Assembly (NCBI GenBank): GCA_021202335.1
Contig: JAJQDE010000040.1
Location: 1-64,000, forward strand
DNA: 64,000 bases
Direction of reading: 5' to 3'
Origin: Lachnospiraceae bacterium
GTDB lineage: Bacteria > Bacillota > Clostridia > Lachnospirales > Lachnospiraceae
Part shown: positions 14,591-24,503 of the stretch, one piece after another
Layout of the letters: every line of letters begins with the position of its first letter
Position numbering within the stretch: the first letter of the stretch is position 1
Translations under genes and position numbers: made by a program
Notes under the pieces: generated by a model
Databases searched by the model: none
Seen by the model: the letters and a program-made list of their open reading frames with translations, nothing else
What the model was told of the DNA's origin: nothing

Positions 14591-15940
14591 TTACTCCGAT
14601 GGAGTACATTTCTTCATTTCCTTATTCATATGTATATAATATATGGTGCTGAGTATAATTCCGAATATCGTCGCGGTCGGTGCGGCAAGCCCGATTCCGG
14701 TAAGCGTTGCGTTGGGGCGGATGCTCATGATATAGGACATTGGCAGACGCACCAGAAATGATTGCGCAAGCCCCTGACCCATGACAAACATGGAGCGGGA
14801 GTGTCCGTTGAAATATCCCATATAGCTGAACATAATGCTTGTGACGACAGCCTCCGGCGCAAATCCCTTCAGATATTCAAACGCCTTTGCGACAACCTGC
14901 GCATCATCAGTAAACAGCCCGGCGAGCAAATCTCCGTGGAAAAACGCCATAAATGCAATAGCGATACCGATTAGCGTTCCAATTGCCATGCCGCATTTCA
15001 TTGCGGATTTCGCTCTGCCCTCCTTGCCTGCGCCCACATTCTGTGACACGAAGGATGCCATGGACTGCATGATTGAGGACGGTATCAGCATGACAAACGA
15101 CTGTATTCTTTGCGCAACACCGTAGCCCGACGAGCTTTCAAGCCCAAGGCGGTTAATAAAAGCGCAAAGAGCAAGGAAGGTCAGGTTTGTCAAAAACTCC
15201 TGCAGCGCCAGCGGAGCGCCCACCTTGACAAATCCGGCAACTTCCTCGGAAAATGAGATGTCGCGTTTGGTCATTGCAAATGGAAGCTTACGCTTTAAAA
15301 TAATGACAAGAGATAAAATCACGCTGACCGCTTGTGCAAAAATCGTCGCTATTGCCGCGCCCGCGACATTCATTTTGAAGCCTGCGACCAGCACCAAATC
15401 GCCGATAATGTTTGCGACACAGGCGATTGTGACAAAGATAAGCGGGCTTTTGGAATCGCCCAAGCCTCTGAAAATACTGCTGATAAAATTGTAAAATACA
15501 ATAAAAATAAAGCCCGCGCCGCAAATCCGGATATAGAGCGTGGTAAGCTCCAATGCCTCGTCAGGAGCCTGCATGAGCACCGCAATCGGCTTGGCGAACA
15601 GCACTAAAATGAAGGTCACAATGATGCCAAAGACAATAAAGAAGCAAATCGCTCCGCCAATCAGCTTTCCCAATCGGTACTCACGCTTTTCGCCGATATA
15701 GCGTCCAATCTGCACGGTGACGCCCGTGGTCAGCGCGCAAAGGGTAAAGGTCACAAGATTCATGATGCTGCTTCCCGTGGACACTCCGGATATTCCGGCA
15801 GTCGTACCGAATTTGCCGACAATCAGAAGGTCAACGGCGCTGTACATTGCCTGAAGAATAAGCGCTCCTAAAATAGGAAACATAAACCTTACCATTTTTA
15901 CAAAAATATTGCCCTGTGTAAAATCCTGTTTTTCGTTCAT
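14591..15940 (-). CDS. MATE family multidrug/cation efflux pump
   Basis: 449 aa with about 12 hydrophobic helices in two pseudo-repeats. Family-typical segments: FPILGALILQAMYSAVDLLIVGKF near the start and the repeat's counterpart VGAPLALQEFLTNLTFLAL. Exports drugs or organic cations using Na+ or H+. ATG 15940 follows AAAGGAG by 8 nt. The frame stays open upstream to 16087 only because the palindromic repeat at 15998-16096 has no stop in that frame; I reject that extension. Own promoter at 16108-16136. Confidence 0.92.
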   Translation of the reverse strand: MNEKQDFTQGNIFVKMVRFMFPILGALILQAMYSAVDLLIVGKFGTTAGISGVSTGSSIMNLVTFTLCALTTGVTVQIGRYIGEKREYRLGKLIGGAICFFIVFGIIVTFILVLFAKPIAVLMQAPDEALELTTLYIRICGAGFIFIVFYNFISSIFRGLGDSKSPLIFVTIACVANIIGDLVLVAGFKMNVAGAAIATIFAQAVSVILSLVIILKRKLPFAMTKRDISFSEEVAGFVKVGAPLALQEFLTNLTFLALCAFINRLGLESSSGYGVAQRIQSFVMLIPSSIMQSMASFVSQNVGAGKEGRAKSAMKCGMAIGTLIGIAIAFMAFFHGDLLAGLFTDDAQVVAKAFEYLKGFAPEAVVTSIMFSYMGYFNGHSRSMFVMGQGLAQSFLVRLPMSYIMSIRPNATLTGIGLAAPTATIFGIILSTIYYIHMNKEMKKCTPSE

Positions 15941-15997
15941 ATATTTTCTCCTTTCCGAGGCTGAAAAAATACTCATCAGAGATTTTTTCAACCTTAA

Positions 15998-16096
15998 TTT
16001 ATCGTATAGGAAAGCTCGTCCTATACGATAAAACGTTCCGCGTGGATAAAAGATGAAATATGTCGCAAGCGACCGCGCTCGGCACATTCTTTATTT
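15998..16096 (-). repeat. Dispersed palindromic intergenic element, copy A
   Basis: Contains the 14-bp stem TTTATCGTATAGGA / TCCTATACGATAAA (15998-16011 with 16019-16032, 7-nt loop), then a CGTGGAT..AAGATGAAATATGTCGCAAGCGACCGCGCTCGG module, ending in CATTCTTTATTTC. Same parts in the same order at 34362-34503, and partly at 43360-43417 and 54313-54383. Here it lies in the leader of the MATE gene. Confidence 0.75.
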
Positions 16097-16107
16097 CTCA
16101 ATGCTCT

Positions 16108-16136
16108 ATTTTATACCAAATTTATACCAAATTCAA
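16108..16136 (-). promoter_or_regulatory. Promoter of the MATE gene
   Basis: Minus strand -35 TTGAAT, 17-bp spacer, -10 TAAAAT. The spacer holds a tandem direct repeat of TTTATACCAAA (plus strand), a possible regulator site. Consensus-based. Confidence 0.5.
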
Positions 16137-16163
16137 GTATGCGTGCCCGGGAATAAAAGGCTG

Positions 16164-16192
16164 TTGTGATTTTACCTGCAAGCCGGTATAAT
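16164..16192 (+). promoter_or_regulatory. Promoter of the flavin-binding protein/serpin operon
   Basis: -35 TTGTGA, 17-bp spacer, perfect -10 TATAAT, 34 bp before the start codon. Strong consensus match. Confidence 0.65.
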
Positions 16193-16225
16193 ACAAAGGA
16201 AGAATACGATAAGGAGGATATACCG

Positions 16226-16699
16226 ATGCGAAGAAGCGATAGGGAAATAACGGATTTTGATGAGATAACGGAGATTATAAGAAAATGCGATGTATGCCGC
16301 ATTGCGCTGAATGATGAGGATTACCCATACATACTTCCGCTGAATTTCGGCATGGAGGTGCAGGATGGGAAAATCGTGCTGTATTTCCACGGCGCAAACG
16401 AGGGCAGAAAGTATGAGCTTATGGAAAAGAACAATAAGGTAAGCTTTGAGATGGACTGCGGACATCGTCTGATTATGAACGATGAGAAAATGAGCTGCAC
16501 GATGGCGTATGAGAGTGTAATCGGGCAGGGCACGATAGAGAAGGTTCCCGATGAGGATAAATATGACGCGCTTGTGATACTCATGCGGCAGTATCATCAG
16601 GAGGACTTTCCGTTCAACAGGGACGTGATGCCGAAAACCACGGTGCTGAAGCTGACAGTAAGCGCCTGCACGGCAAAGCGCCGCGCCATGAAAGCATGA
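16226..16699 (+). CDS. Pyridoxamine 5'-phosphate oxidase-like FMN-binding protein (NimA-like)
   Basis: 157 aa. The split-barrel pattern is clear: CDVCRIALNDEDYPYILPLNFGM, KIVLYFHGANEGRKYELM, KVSFEMDC and the C-terminal TTVLKLTVSACTAKRR. This group binds FMN or haem; some members (Nim) reduce nitroimidazoles, but activity here is not predictable. ATG 16226 has AAGGAGG 9 nt upstream. Its end overlaps or abuts the serpin leader, and both use the promoter at 16164. Confidence 0.8.
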   Translation: MRRSDREITDFDEITEIIRKCDVCRIALNDEDYPYILPLNFGMEVQDGKIVLYFHGANEGRKYELMEKNNKVSFEMDCGHRLIMNDEKMSCTMAYESVIGQGTIEKVPDEDKYDALVILMRQYHQEDFPFNRDVMPKTTVLKLTVSACTAKRRAMKA

Positions 16700-16713
16700 A
16701 TGGAGGATTTATA

Positions 16714-18072
16714 ATGAAGAAAAAGAGATATCAGGCGGCAGCGCTTTCACTCTCTGTACTTTTGTCGGGATGTGCAGGAAAGCATGAGGAACAGGTGGTA
16801 TATCTGCCTGATGAAACCGTTACGGAAACTGAAGCTGCGGTACGGGAGCTGTCAACAGAGGAAACGCAGGTGGAAAACGAGGAAGATAAAACGGAAACGG
16901 AAGAATATAATACAAGCGGAGGCGAAGAGCTCAGCGAGGACGCATATGGCGTATTGAGGGATTTTGCTTATAGTCTTTTCGGGGAAAATATGGCTGAGGA
17001 AAATCCCGTGCTTTCTCCGGTTTCGGCATATATAGCGCTGTCAATGGCAGGGCTTGGTGCGGAAAATAACACCGGAGAGGAATTTGAAGCGGTTTTGGGT
17101 GCGTATCCGGACATGACGGCTTTGTGTGATGACCTTATGAACACGCTTTCCGTTTCCTCCGAAAGCAATAAGGTTACGTTGGCATGTTCGGCGTGGATTG
17201 ACGATGAAATGAATGTATACGACAGTTGGCTGGCGGATATTGATACTATTATGCATTCGGAGGCGTTCCGGGTAAATTTGTCCGACACTGAAACGGTAAC
17301 GCAAATGAACGACTGGATAGAGGATAAAACCAACGGACTCATCGGGCAGATGGTTGACGAGCCGTTTGACAAGGACGCGCGCCTTGTGCTTTTCAACACA
17401 GTGTATTTTAAGGCAAAGTGGGCGAGTATGTTTGACGCTGCTGACACCTATGAGGATAAGTTTTACACGGAGGATGGCAGCGCGCTTGACACGGAAATGA
17501 TGCACAAACACGAAGCAGGTATGGATTATGTTGCAAATGACTTCGTGGAAGGATTGATTTTCCCATATCAGAATTGGGATGACGGCGATGGAAATTTTGA
17601 GCTTGTGGCATTAAAGCCTGTTGACGAAGAAGCGAAAGTGCGGGATATATACAGCGAATTGACTGGGGAGGTCATTGCTGATTTATTATCAAATAAACAG
17701 ACCGAGATGGTCAATACGAAGCTTCCGAAATTTGAGCTTGAATTTGCGGGTGATTTAAATGAAAGCCTTATAAGCATGGGGCTGGTTGACGCATTTAAAG
17801 AGGACGCGGCGGACTTTGGGGGAATCGGCGTCACGGACACAGGTGATGGAATTTATATCGACTTAGTAAGTCAAAAGGTTAAAATAACCGTGGATGAGGA
17901 GGGCACAGAGGCGGCAGCCGCCACGTCAATTTTAATGGCAAGAGCCTCATCGCTCATGACGGAAGAGCCTATGGAGATTTATTTTGAAAGTCCTTTTATT
18001 TATATCATTATGGATATGGACAAAGAAATACCGTTGTTTATCGGTATTCTTGATAACCCAACGGTATCTTAA
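16714..18072 (+). CDS. Serpin (serine protease inhibitor) lipoprotein
   Basis: 452 aa. Signal peptide with lipobox LLSGC (Cys20), an acidic linker to about 75, then a complete serpin domain: NPVLSPVSAYIALSMAGLGA, WIEDKTNGLI, LVLFNTVYFKAKW, MVNTKLPKFELE and the C-terminal FIYIIMDMDKEIPLFIGIL. The reactive-loop hinge EEGTEAAAAT (395-404) has small residues, as needed for inhibition by loop insertion. Counting from P17 gives P1 Ala411-P1' Ser412, an elastase-like bait (inference). Anchored outside the cell, so it probably blocks host or competitor proteases. ATG 16714 has GGAGG upstream. Confidence 0.92.
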   Translation: MKKKRYQAAALSLSVLLSGCAGKHEEQVVYLPDETVTETEAAVRELSTEETQVENEEDKTETEEYNTSGGEELSEDAYGVLRDFAYSLFGENMAEENPVLSPVSAYIALSMAGLGAENNTGEEFEAVLGAYPDMTALCDDLMNTLSVSSESNKVTLACSAWIDDEMNVYDSWLADIDTIMHSEAFRVNLSDTETVTQMNDWIEDKTNGLIGQMVDEPFDKDARLVLFNTVYFKAKWASMFDAADTYEDKFYTEDGSALDTEMMHKHEAGMDYVANDFVEGLIFPYQNWDDGDGNFELVALKPVDEEAKVRDIYSELTGEVIADLLSNKQTEMVNTKLPKFELEFAGDLNESLISMGLVDAFKEDAADFGGIGVTDTGDGIYIDLVSQKVKITVDEEGTEAAAATSILMARASSLMTEEPMEIYFESPFIYIIMDMDKEIPLFIGILDNPTVS

Positions 18073-18094
18073 AGCATTGATATCAATTATTGAA

Positions 18095-18688
18095 TTATTG
18101 TGCGTCCTCTGAACCGGCTTCGGAGGACGTATCGATTTCATCATTTTCATCGTCGGAAAGCCACTTGTGAAGAATACTGCTGTCGTTTGACTCCTCATAA
18201 ATGGTGACATTCTCTTCCTCGGGTATCTCGCCGCCTGCAAGCATATATCCGATATACCTTACGCGCTTCATTGCACGGGAATAGTATTCATATGCTATAT
18301 CCGCGTTCTCCTCGGAAAATGTTTCGCTCTCGAAAAACGAGTGGTAGCAGGACACTGCAAGGGACATGTTTTCGCTTGCTTCGTCGGCTAAATTTTCCAC
18401 GTCCTGATATTGTGACGGCGCGTCAAGCTCCGAGAGCTTTTGAAAGTCCTCATCCATATCGTCAAGGATTTCAAGCAGGCTGTCTATTGACGAGCTGTCT
18501 GTGGCGTCAAGACTGTTTATCTGAGTATCGGCCTCTTTGATATAATCGGTAAAGTCCGAAATTTCAGAGGAAAAGTCGGCAAGCGCCTTTTCTTCATCGC
18601 TTGAGCTGCCGCAGCCGGACAGGCAGACGGATATTGATATTGACGTAAGCAGAAGTCCTGTTTTCAGGGAAATTAATTTACTTTTCAT
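18095..18688 (-). CDS. Hypothetical lipoprotein
   Basis: 197 aa. Signal peptide and lipobox SVCLSGCGSS predict a lipid-anchored surface protein. The rest is acidic and helical with Glu/Asp/Ser-rich ends and two Cys-free helical stretches; no domain recognised. ATG 18688 is chosen; ATG 18703 is possible but abuts its ribosome site. Convergent with the serpin gene, 22 bp apart. Confidence 0.7.
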   Translation of the reverse strand: MKSKLISLKTGLLLTSISISVCLSGCGSSSDEEKALADFSSEISDFTDYIKEADTQINSLDATDSSSIDSLLEILDDMDEDFQKLSELDAPSQYQDVENLADEASENMSLAVSCYHSFFESETFSEENADIAYEYYSRAMKRVRYIGYMLAGGEIPEEENVTIYEESNDSSILHKWLSDDENDEIDTSSEAGSEDAQ

Positions 18689-18770
18689 AGCTGATAATAT
18701 CATTCCTTTTCGCGTTGATGTATATACTTTAGCATAATGTGCGCTTAAAAGCAAACTTAAAAAGAAACGG

Positions 18771-18799
18771 TTTACTTAATCTGAAATATTAGGTATAAT
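18771..18799 (+). promoter_or_regulatory. Promoter of the ilv operon
   Basis: -35 TTTACT, 17-bp spacer, perfect -10 TATAAT. It lies about 50 bp before ilvB. No T-box or attenuator leader fits in the short leader. Confidence 0.55.
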
Positions 18800-18854
18800 T
18801 AAGTATTGTATTTTACGGAAGAAAAAGATATCAAACTAAATTGAAAGGATGAGT

Positions 18855-20483
18855 GTGAAGATTATGAACGGCGCTGACGCAATAGTGAAATGCCTTGAAC
18901 AAGAGGGTGTTGCTACCGTGTACGGATATCCCGGAGTAGCCATCGCCCCATTTTACAATAGTATTTTAAGCTCGGACATCAGGACGGTTTTGGTGAGGAC
19001 GGAGCAGAACGCTGCCCATGCGGCAAGCGGCGAGGCGCGTGTCACCGGTCATGTGGGCGTGTGCGCCGTGACGAGCGGTCCGGGCGCAACCAATCTGATT
19101 ACGGGGATTGCAACGGCGTTTGCGGACAGTATTCCGATTGTGTGCATAACAGGGCAGGTAAACAGCGAGCTTATGGGAAGCGATGTGTTTCAGGAGGCGG
19201 ATATCACCGGCGCGGTGGAATCCTTTGTGAAATACAGCTATATCATTAAAAATGTTGAGGATATTCCGCGCGTTTTTAAGGAGGCGTTTTATATTGCCAA
19301 TTCGGGGAGAAAGGGACCGGTGCTGATTGACGTCCCCATTGATGTCCAAAATGCGGTGATAAAAAGCTTTAAATATCCGGAGGAGGTTAATATCCGCGCA
19401 TATAAGCCTACGATAAAGGGACATATCGTACAGATTAAAAAGGTTATTAAGGAGCTTGAAAGAGCAAAACGCCCGATTATCTGCGCGGGCGGCGGCGTGC
19501 ATTTAAGCGATGCGGTGGAAGCGCTTCGGGACTTTGCGCATCGGTACAGAATACCTGTTGTCACAACCATGATGGGTATTGGCGTGATGCGCACGGATGA
19601 TGAAATGTATTTCGGCATGGTCGGCAACAACGGGAAAGCGTATGCAAACCGTGCCATGAACGAGTCGGATTTGATTTTGATGGTGGGCGCGCGATTGGCT
19701 GACAGGGCAATCAGCCAGCCGGATTTGATTACCACGAATAAGATTTTTGTACATATAGACGTGGATCCTGCGGAAATCGGCAAGAATGCGGGGGCGTCAA
19801 TCCCGCTTGTGGGCGATGCAAGGCATATTTTCGGCGATTTTGCCAAGGAAGAGTTTGAATGTGAGCACGAGGAATGGCTTGCGACTCTTGATGAATATAG
19901 AAGAACCATGGTGCAGAAGAGAACGCCGAATCCGGATTATGTGGATCCTGCGGCATTTATTACCATGCTTTCCAATATGATGCGGGATGACGCCGTGTAT
20001 GTGGCGGACGTCGGTCAAAATCAGATTTGGTCATGCAATTATCATATTGTAAAGAACGGACGCTTCCTGACGTCCGGAGGAATGGGCACGATGGGGTACT
20101 CCATTCCTGCGGCAATGGGCGCAAAGCGCGGCGACAGTTCAAAGCAGGTGGTGGCTGTCTGCGGCGACGGCTCCTTTCAAATGTCAATGATGGAGCTGGC
20201 TACGATTATGCAGCATGACATTCCCGTAAAGATAATTGTTATGAAGAACAATTATTTGGGAATGGTCCGCGAGTACCAGCATTACACATATAAGGATAAT
20301 TATTCGGTGGTTGACATTAAGGCGGGCACTCCTGACCTTGAGAAGCTTTCCGGAGCGTACGGAATACCGTTTATAAGGGTTGAGAATATGCTTCATGCTG
20401 AAGAAAAAATCAGGGAATTTTTGAAGGACGACAACACCGTGCTTATGGAATGTCTGATTGACCCGATGGATTTGGTAAAGTGA
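18855..20483 (+). CDS. ilvB: Acetolactate synthase, large (catalytic) subunit
   Basis: About 542 aa. Condenses pyruvate (or 2-oxobutyrate) in valine, leucine and isoleucine synthesis. ThDP-binding signs: VRTEQNAAHAASGEAR with catalytic Glu near the N-terminus and GDGSFQMSMMELATIMQHDIPVKIIVMKNN near the end; FAD-region GMGTMGYSIPAAMGAK. Start is ambiguous: ATG 18849 abuts the AAAGG site, GTG 18855 is 6 nt from it (chosen), and ATG 18864 is 15 nt away. Followed by two small-subunit genes. Confidence 0.94.
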   Translation: MKIMNGADAIVKCLEQEGVATVYGYPGVAIAPFYNSILSSDIRTVLVRTEQNAAHAASGEARVTGHVGVCAVTSGPGATNLITGIATAFADSIPIVCITGQVNSELMGSDVFQEADITGAVESFVKYSYIIKNVEDIPRVFKEAFYIANSGRKGPVLIDVPIDVQNAVIKSFKYPEEVNIRAYKPTIKGHIVQIKKVIKELERAKRPIICAGGGVHLSDAVEALRDFAHRYRIPVVTTMMGIGVMRTDDEMYFGMVGNNGKAYANRAMNESDLILMVGARLADRAISQPDLITTNKIFVHIDVDPAEIGKNAGASIPLVGDARHIFGDFAKEEFECEHEEWLATLDEYRRTMVQKRTPNPDYVDPAAFITMLSNMMRDDAVYVADVGQNQIWSCNYHIVKNGRFLTSGGMGTMGYSIPAAMGAKRGDSSKQVVAVCGDGSFQMSMMELATIMQHDIPVKIIVMKNNYLGMVREYQHYTYKDNYSVVDIKAGTPDLEKLSGAYGIPFIRVENMLHAEEKIREFLKDDNTVLMECLIDPMDLVK

Positions 20484-20538
20484 CGGTAATAAAGAGTGAG
20501 TAATATGCGCAAAAAGCAGCGCGGAAATGAGGAAGGAC

Positions 20539-21021
20539 ATGAAAAAAATATATTCCGTATTGGTAGAAAACAGGGCAGGCGTGCTCTGCAAGGTTGCGGG
20601 GCTGTTCTCAAGGAGATGCTTTAACATTGACAGCCTTGCGGTGGGCGAAACGGACGACGCTTCGGTTTCCTGCATGACAATTGTGAGCTCCGGAAACCAA
20701 AGGACAACAGAGCAGATAGAGAAGCAGCTTAACAAAAAGCTTGACGTCATTAAGGTAAAAACCTTTGACGAAAAGGACAGCATCAGCCGCGAGCTTATGC
20801 TTATTAAGGTAAAATATAACAGGGGCACAAGGCGCGACATTATGGAAATCTGTGAGATTATGAAAGCGGATATCGTAGATATGTCCAACACTAACATGAT
20901 TATTCAGATTTGCGATATGCCTGAGCGGATTAAGGTAATGCTGGACATGCTGAAATCCATAAGCATTGTCGAAGTCGCAAGAACGGGAACGCTTGCTTTG
21001 CCCAAATGTGTTGACAATTAA
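20539..21021 (+). CDS. ilvN: Acetolactate synthase small subunit, first copy
   Basis: 160 aa. N-terminal ACT domain (YSVLVENRAGVLCKVAGLFSRRCFNIDSLAVGET) that binds valine for feedback control, and a C-terminal IlvN domain (SRELMLIKV ... EVARTGTLAL). ATG 20539 follows GAGGAAGG; the leader carries the recurrent GCGCGGAAATGAGG context. Paralogous to the next gene with roughly one-third identity by eye, so not a recent duplication. Confidence 0.92.
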   Translation: MKKIYSVLVENRAGVLCKVAGLFSRRCFNIDSLAVGETDDASVSCMTIVSSGNQRTTEQIEKQLNKKLDVIKVKTFDEKDSISRELMLIKVKYNRGTRRDIMEICEIMKADIVDMSNTNMIIQICDMPERIKVMLDMLKSISIVEVARTGTLALPKCVDN

Positions 21022-21070
21022 CATAAAGCTTGCTAAAATAAATTTTGGTCATATAAAGGAGTGTATACAT

Positions 21071-21574
21071 ATGCAGAACAAGGTTTTTCAGCTTTTGGTT
21101 CATAATAATGCCGGCGTTTTAAGCCGCATAACCGGTTTGTTTTCGAGGCGCGGCTACAACATAGACAGCATTACGGCAGGCGTTACGGCAGACCCGCGGT
21201 TTACCCGCATCACGATTGTGACGTCAGGTGACGAGGAAATTTTAGATCAGATAGAAAAGCAGGTTTCGAAGCTTGTCGATGTGCGTGACGTCCGCGAATT
21301 AAAGCCTGAAAAGAGTGTATACAGAGAGCTGTGTCTGATAAAGGTGAAGTCCACGCCGGAAAAGAGGCAGGGCGTTATTGCGGTGGCTGATATTTTCAGG
21401 GCAAAGATCATTGATGTGAATGTGGACAGCCTGATTGTTGAGCTTACGGGTAATCAGTCAAAAATAGACGCTTTCATAGGGCTTCTTGCGGACTATGAAA
21501 TCCTTGAGCTTGCAAGGACGGGTATCGCAGGGCTTGCAAGAGGAACGGACGAGGTCATATATCTTGACGACTAA
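21071..21574 (+). CDS. ilvN: Acetolactate synthase small subunit, second copy
   Basis: 167 aa. ACT domain FQLLVHNNAGVLSRITGLFSRRGYNIDSITAGVT and C-terminal YRELCLIKVKS ... ILELARTGIAGLARG. Closer to the standard IlvN/IlvH consensus than the first copy. ATG 21071 follows AAAGGAG; the open frame upstream overlaps the previous gene and is rejected. Two regulatory subunits with one catalytic subunit could give two differently inhibited holoenzymes. Confidence 0.93.
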   Translation: MQNKVFQLLVHNNAGVLSRITGLFSRRGYNIDSITAGVTADPRFTRITIVTSGDEEILDQIEKQVSKLVDVRDVRELKPEKSVYRELCLIKVKSTPEKRQGVIAVADIFRAKIIDVNVDSLIVELTGNQSKIDAFIGLLADYEILELARTGIAGLARGTDEVIYLDD

Positions 21575-21662
21575 CGGGTTCAGGTAAGTTATATTTATGC
21601 AATGTTATATTACATAATTATATTATATTAAAAACTATAAACAATTTATCGGGAGGAAGTAA

Positions 21663-22691
<1,029 letters not shown>

Positions 22692-22717
22692 TTATCCTGC
22701 GGCTTTTAAGGATGTAT

Positions 22718-22745
22718 AAAAAGGTGTGCGTTTGCACACCTTTTT
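22718..22745 (+). terminator. Terminator after ilvC
   Basis: Perfect 12-bp stem AAAAAGGTGTGC / GCACACCTTTTT with a GTTT loop and T-run. Also usable from the other strand. Confidence 0.9.
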
Positions 22746-22811
22746 GGATAGTGTGAAAAGAAATTCCAAAAGCTCACGGCAGTCGCCGGGGCGGTATGGG
22801 GGACTGATAGG

Positions 22812-23417
22812 ATGTACGCATATATAAAAGGAGAAATAGCAGATATATCCGAGGATAATCTGGTGCTTGAGTGCAATAATATCGGATACAATATACGAAT
22901 CCCGTTAAGCGTTGCACAGCGGCTTCCGGGAATTGGAGCTTCCGTAAAGATTTATACCTACACAAGCGTGCGTGAGGACGCTTTTAATCTGTTTGGATTT
23001 TTGTCTAAGGATGATTTGGAGATTTATAAAAAGCTGATTGCAGTAAACGGTATAGGCCCGAAGGGAGCGCTTAGCATTTTGTCGGCGATGAGCGCTGACG
23101 ATTTGCGTTGCGCCATAGTATCGGGAGATGCAAAGGCAATCGAAAAGGCTCCGGGAGTTGGAAATAAATCCGCCGAGCGGATTATTCTCGAGCTGAAGGA
23201 TAAAATCGGGCTAAGGCTTTCAGCGGACGAGGGTATGCCGGGGGCTTTGCCTGACGCGCAGGGAAACAGCGCGGCGGTGAACGAGGCGATAGAGGCGCTG
23301 GCTGCGCTTGGTTATACGCCTATGGAGGCATTGAAGGCGGTAAAACGGCTTGAAATTACGCAGGATATGGATTCAGGAGCAATTTTAAAGCAGGCGCTTA
23401 GGGTTATAGGTAAGTAG
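22812..23417 (+). CDS. ruvA: Holliday junction branch-migration protein RuvA
   Basis: 201 aa. OB fold N-terminus (MYAYIKGEIADISEDNLVLECNNIGYNI), two helix-hairpin-helix motifs (LIAVNGIGPKGALSIL and EKAPGVGNKSAERIILEL) that grip junction DNA, and a C-terminal domain III (EAIEALAALGYTPMEALKAV) that contacts RuvB. Followed 11 bp later by ruvB. No ruvC nearby, as usual for Firmicutes. Confidence 0.97.
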   Translation: MYAYIKGEIADISEDNLVLECNNIGYNIRIPLSVAQRLPGIGASVKIYTYTSVREDAFNLFGFLSKDDLEIYKKLIAVNGIGPKGALSILSAMSADDLRCAIVSGDAKAIEKAPGVGNKSAERIILELKDKIGLRLSADEGMPGALPDAQGNSAAVNEAIEALAALGYTPMEALKAVKRLEITQDMDSGAILKQALRVIGK

Positions 23418-23428
23418 GGGGATTATGA

Positions 23429-24439
23429 ATGGCTGCCAGAGTCGTTGAAACAAAGCTTTTGGAGGAGGACGTCAAGCTGGAAGGAAGCTTGCGCCCGCAA
23501 ACATTAAAGGACTATATCGGACAGAAAAAAATAAAGGAAATTTTGAGCATTTACATACAGGCGGCTAAGCAGAGGAACGACAGCTTGGATCATGTGCTGT
23601 TTTATGGTCCGCCGGGGCTGGGAAAAACCACGCTTGCCGGCATTATAGCAAATGAAATGGGCGTCAATATGAAGGTGACAAGCGGACCTGCCATTGAAAA
23701 GCCGGGGGAAATAGCCGCGATTTTGAACGGGCTTCAGGAGGGAGATGTTTTGTTTATTGACGAAATCCACCGCCTGAACCGTCAGGTGGAGGAGGTTTTA
23801 TACCCGGCGATGGAGGATTTTGCGATAGATATTCTGATAGGAAAGGGAGCTACTGCGCGTTCCGTGAGGCTTGATTTACCGAAGTTTACGCTGATTGGGG
23901 CGACGACAAGGGCGGGGCTTCTGACTGCGCCGCTGCGCGACCGTTTTGGGGTAATACAGCATCTTGAGTTTTACTCCGTGGAGGAGCTTATGCTGATTAT
24001 AAGCCATTCGGCGCGTATCCTAAAGGTTCAGATTGATGAACAGGGGGCGATGGAGCTTGCAAGGCGCAGCAGGGGCACTCCCAGACTTGCAAACCGTATG
24101 CTTAAAAGGGTTCGTGACTTTGCGCAGGTGAAATATGACGGCAGGATTACGCTTGAGGCGGTGAACACGGCGCTTGACCTTTTGGATGTGGACAAGCTCG
24201 GGCTTGACCGGACGGACAGACTGATCCTCATGACGATGATTGAGAAGTTTGGAGGAAAGCCCGTCGGGCTTGATACCTTATCGGCGGCAATCGGGGAGGA
24301 CAGCGGCACGATTGAGGATGTTTATGAGCCGTATCTTATTAAAAACGGACTGATACTGCGCACGCCGCGCGGGAGGATGGCAACGGAGCTTGCCTACCGC
24401 CATTTGGGGCTTGAAATGCAAAGCCGGTTTGATATATAA
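23429..24439 (+). CDS. ruvB: Holliday junction helicase RuvB
   Basis: 336 aa AAA+ ATPase that drives branch migration with RuvA. Walker [10 protein letters not shown], Walker [12 protein letters not shown], sensor [17 protein letters not shown] and the C-terminal winged helix ([25 protein letters not shown]). Full length. GGGG ribosome site just upstream. Confidence 0.97.
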   Translation: MAARVVETKLLEEDVKLEGSLRPQTLKDYIGQKKIKEILSIYIQAAKQRNDSLDHVLFYGPPGLGKTTLAGIIANEMGVNMKVTSGPAIEKPGEIAAILNGLQEGDVLFIDEIHRLNRQVEEVLYPAMEDFAIDILIGKGATARSVRLDLPKFTLIGATTRAGLLTAPLRDRFGVIQHLEFYSVEELMLIISHSARILKVQIDEQGAMELARRSRGTPRLANRMLKRVRDFAQVKYDGRITLEAVNTALDLLDVDKLGLDRTDRLILMTMIEKFGGKPVGLDTLSAAIGEDSGTIEDVYEPYLIKNGLILRTPRGRMATELAYRHLGLEMQSRFDI

Positions 24440-24503
24440 TGTTATTGATTATGTAAATCAGGGGACGGAAACAATATGTACATTGGAGAAAGGGGCAATA
24501 GCT

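Noticed and set aside
15941..16087. N-terminal extension of the MATE protein (FYRIGRAFLYDK)
   Set aside because: Encoded by the palindromic repeat. The same peptide-like string appears in frames at 34400s and 54300s. The real start has AAAGGAG.
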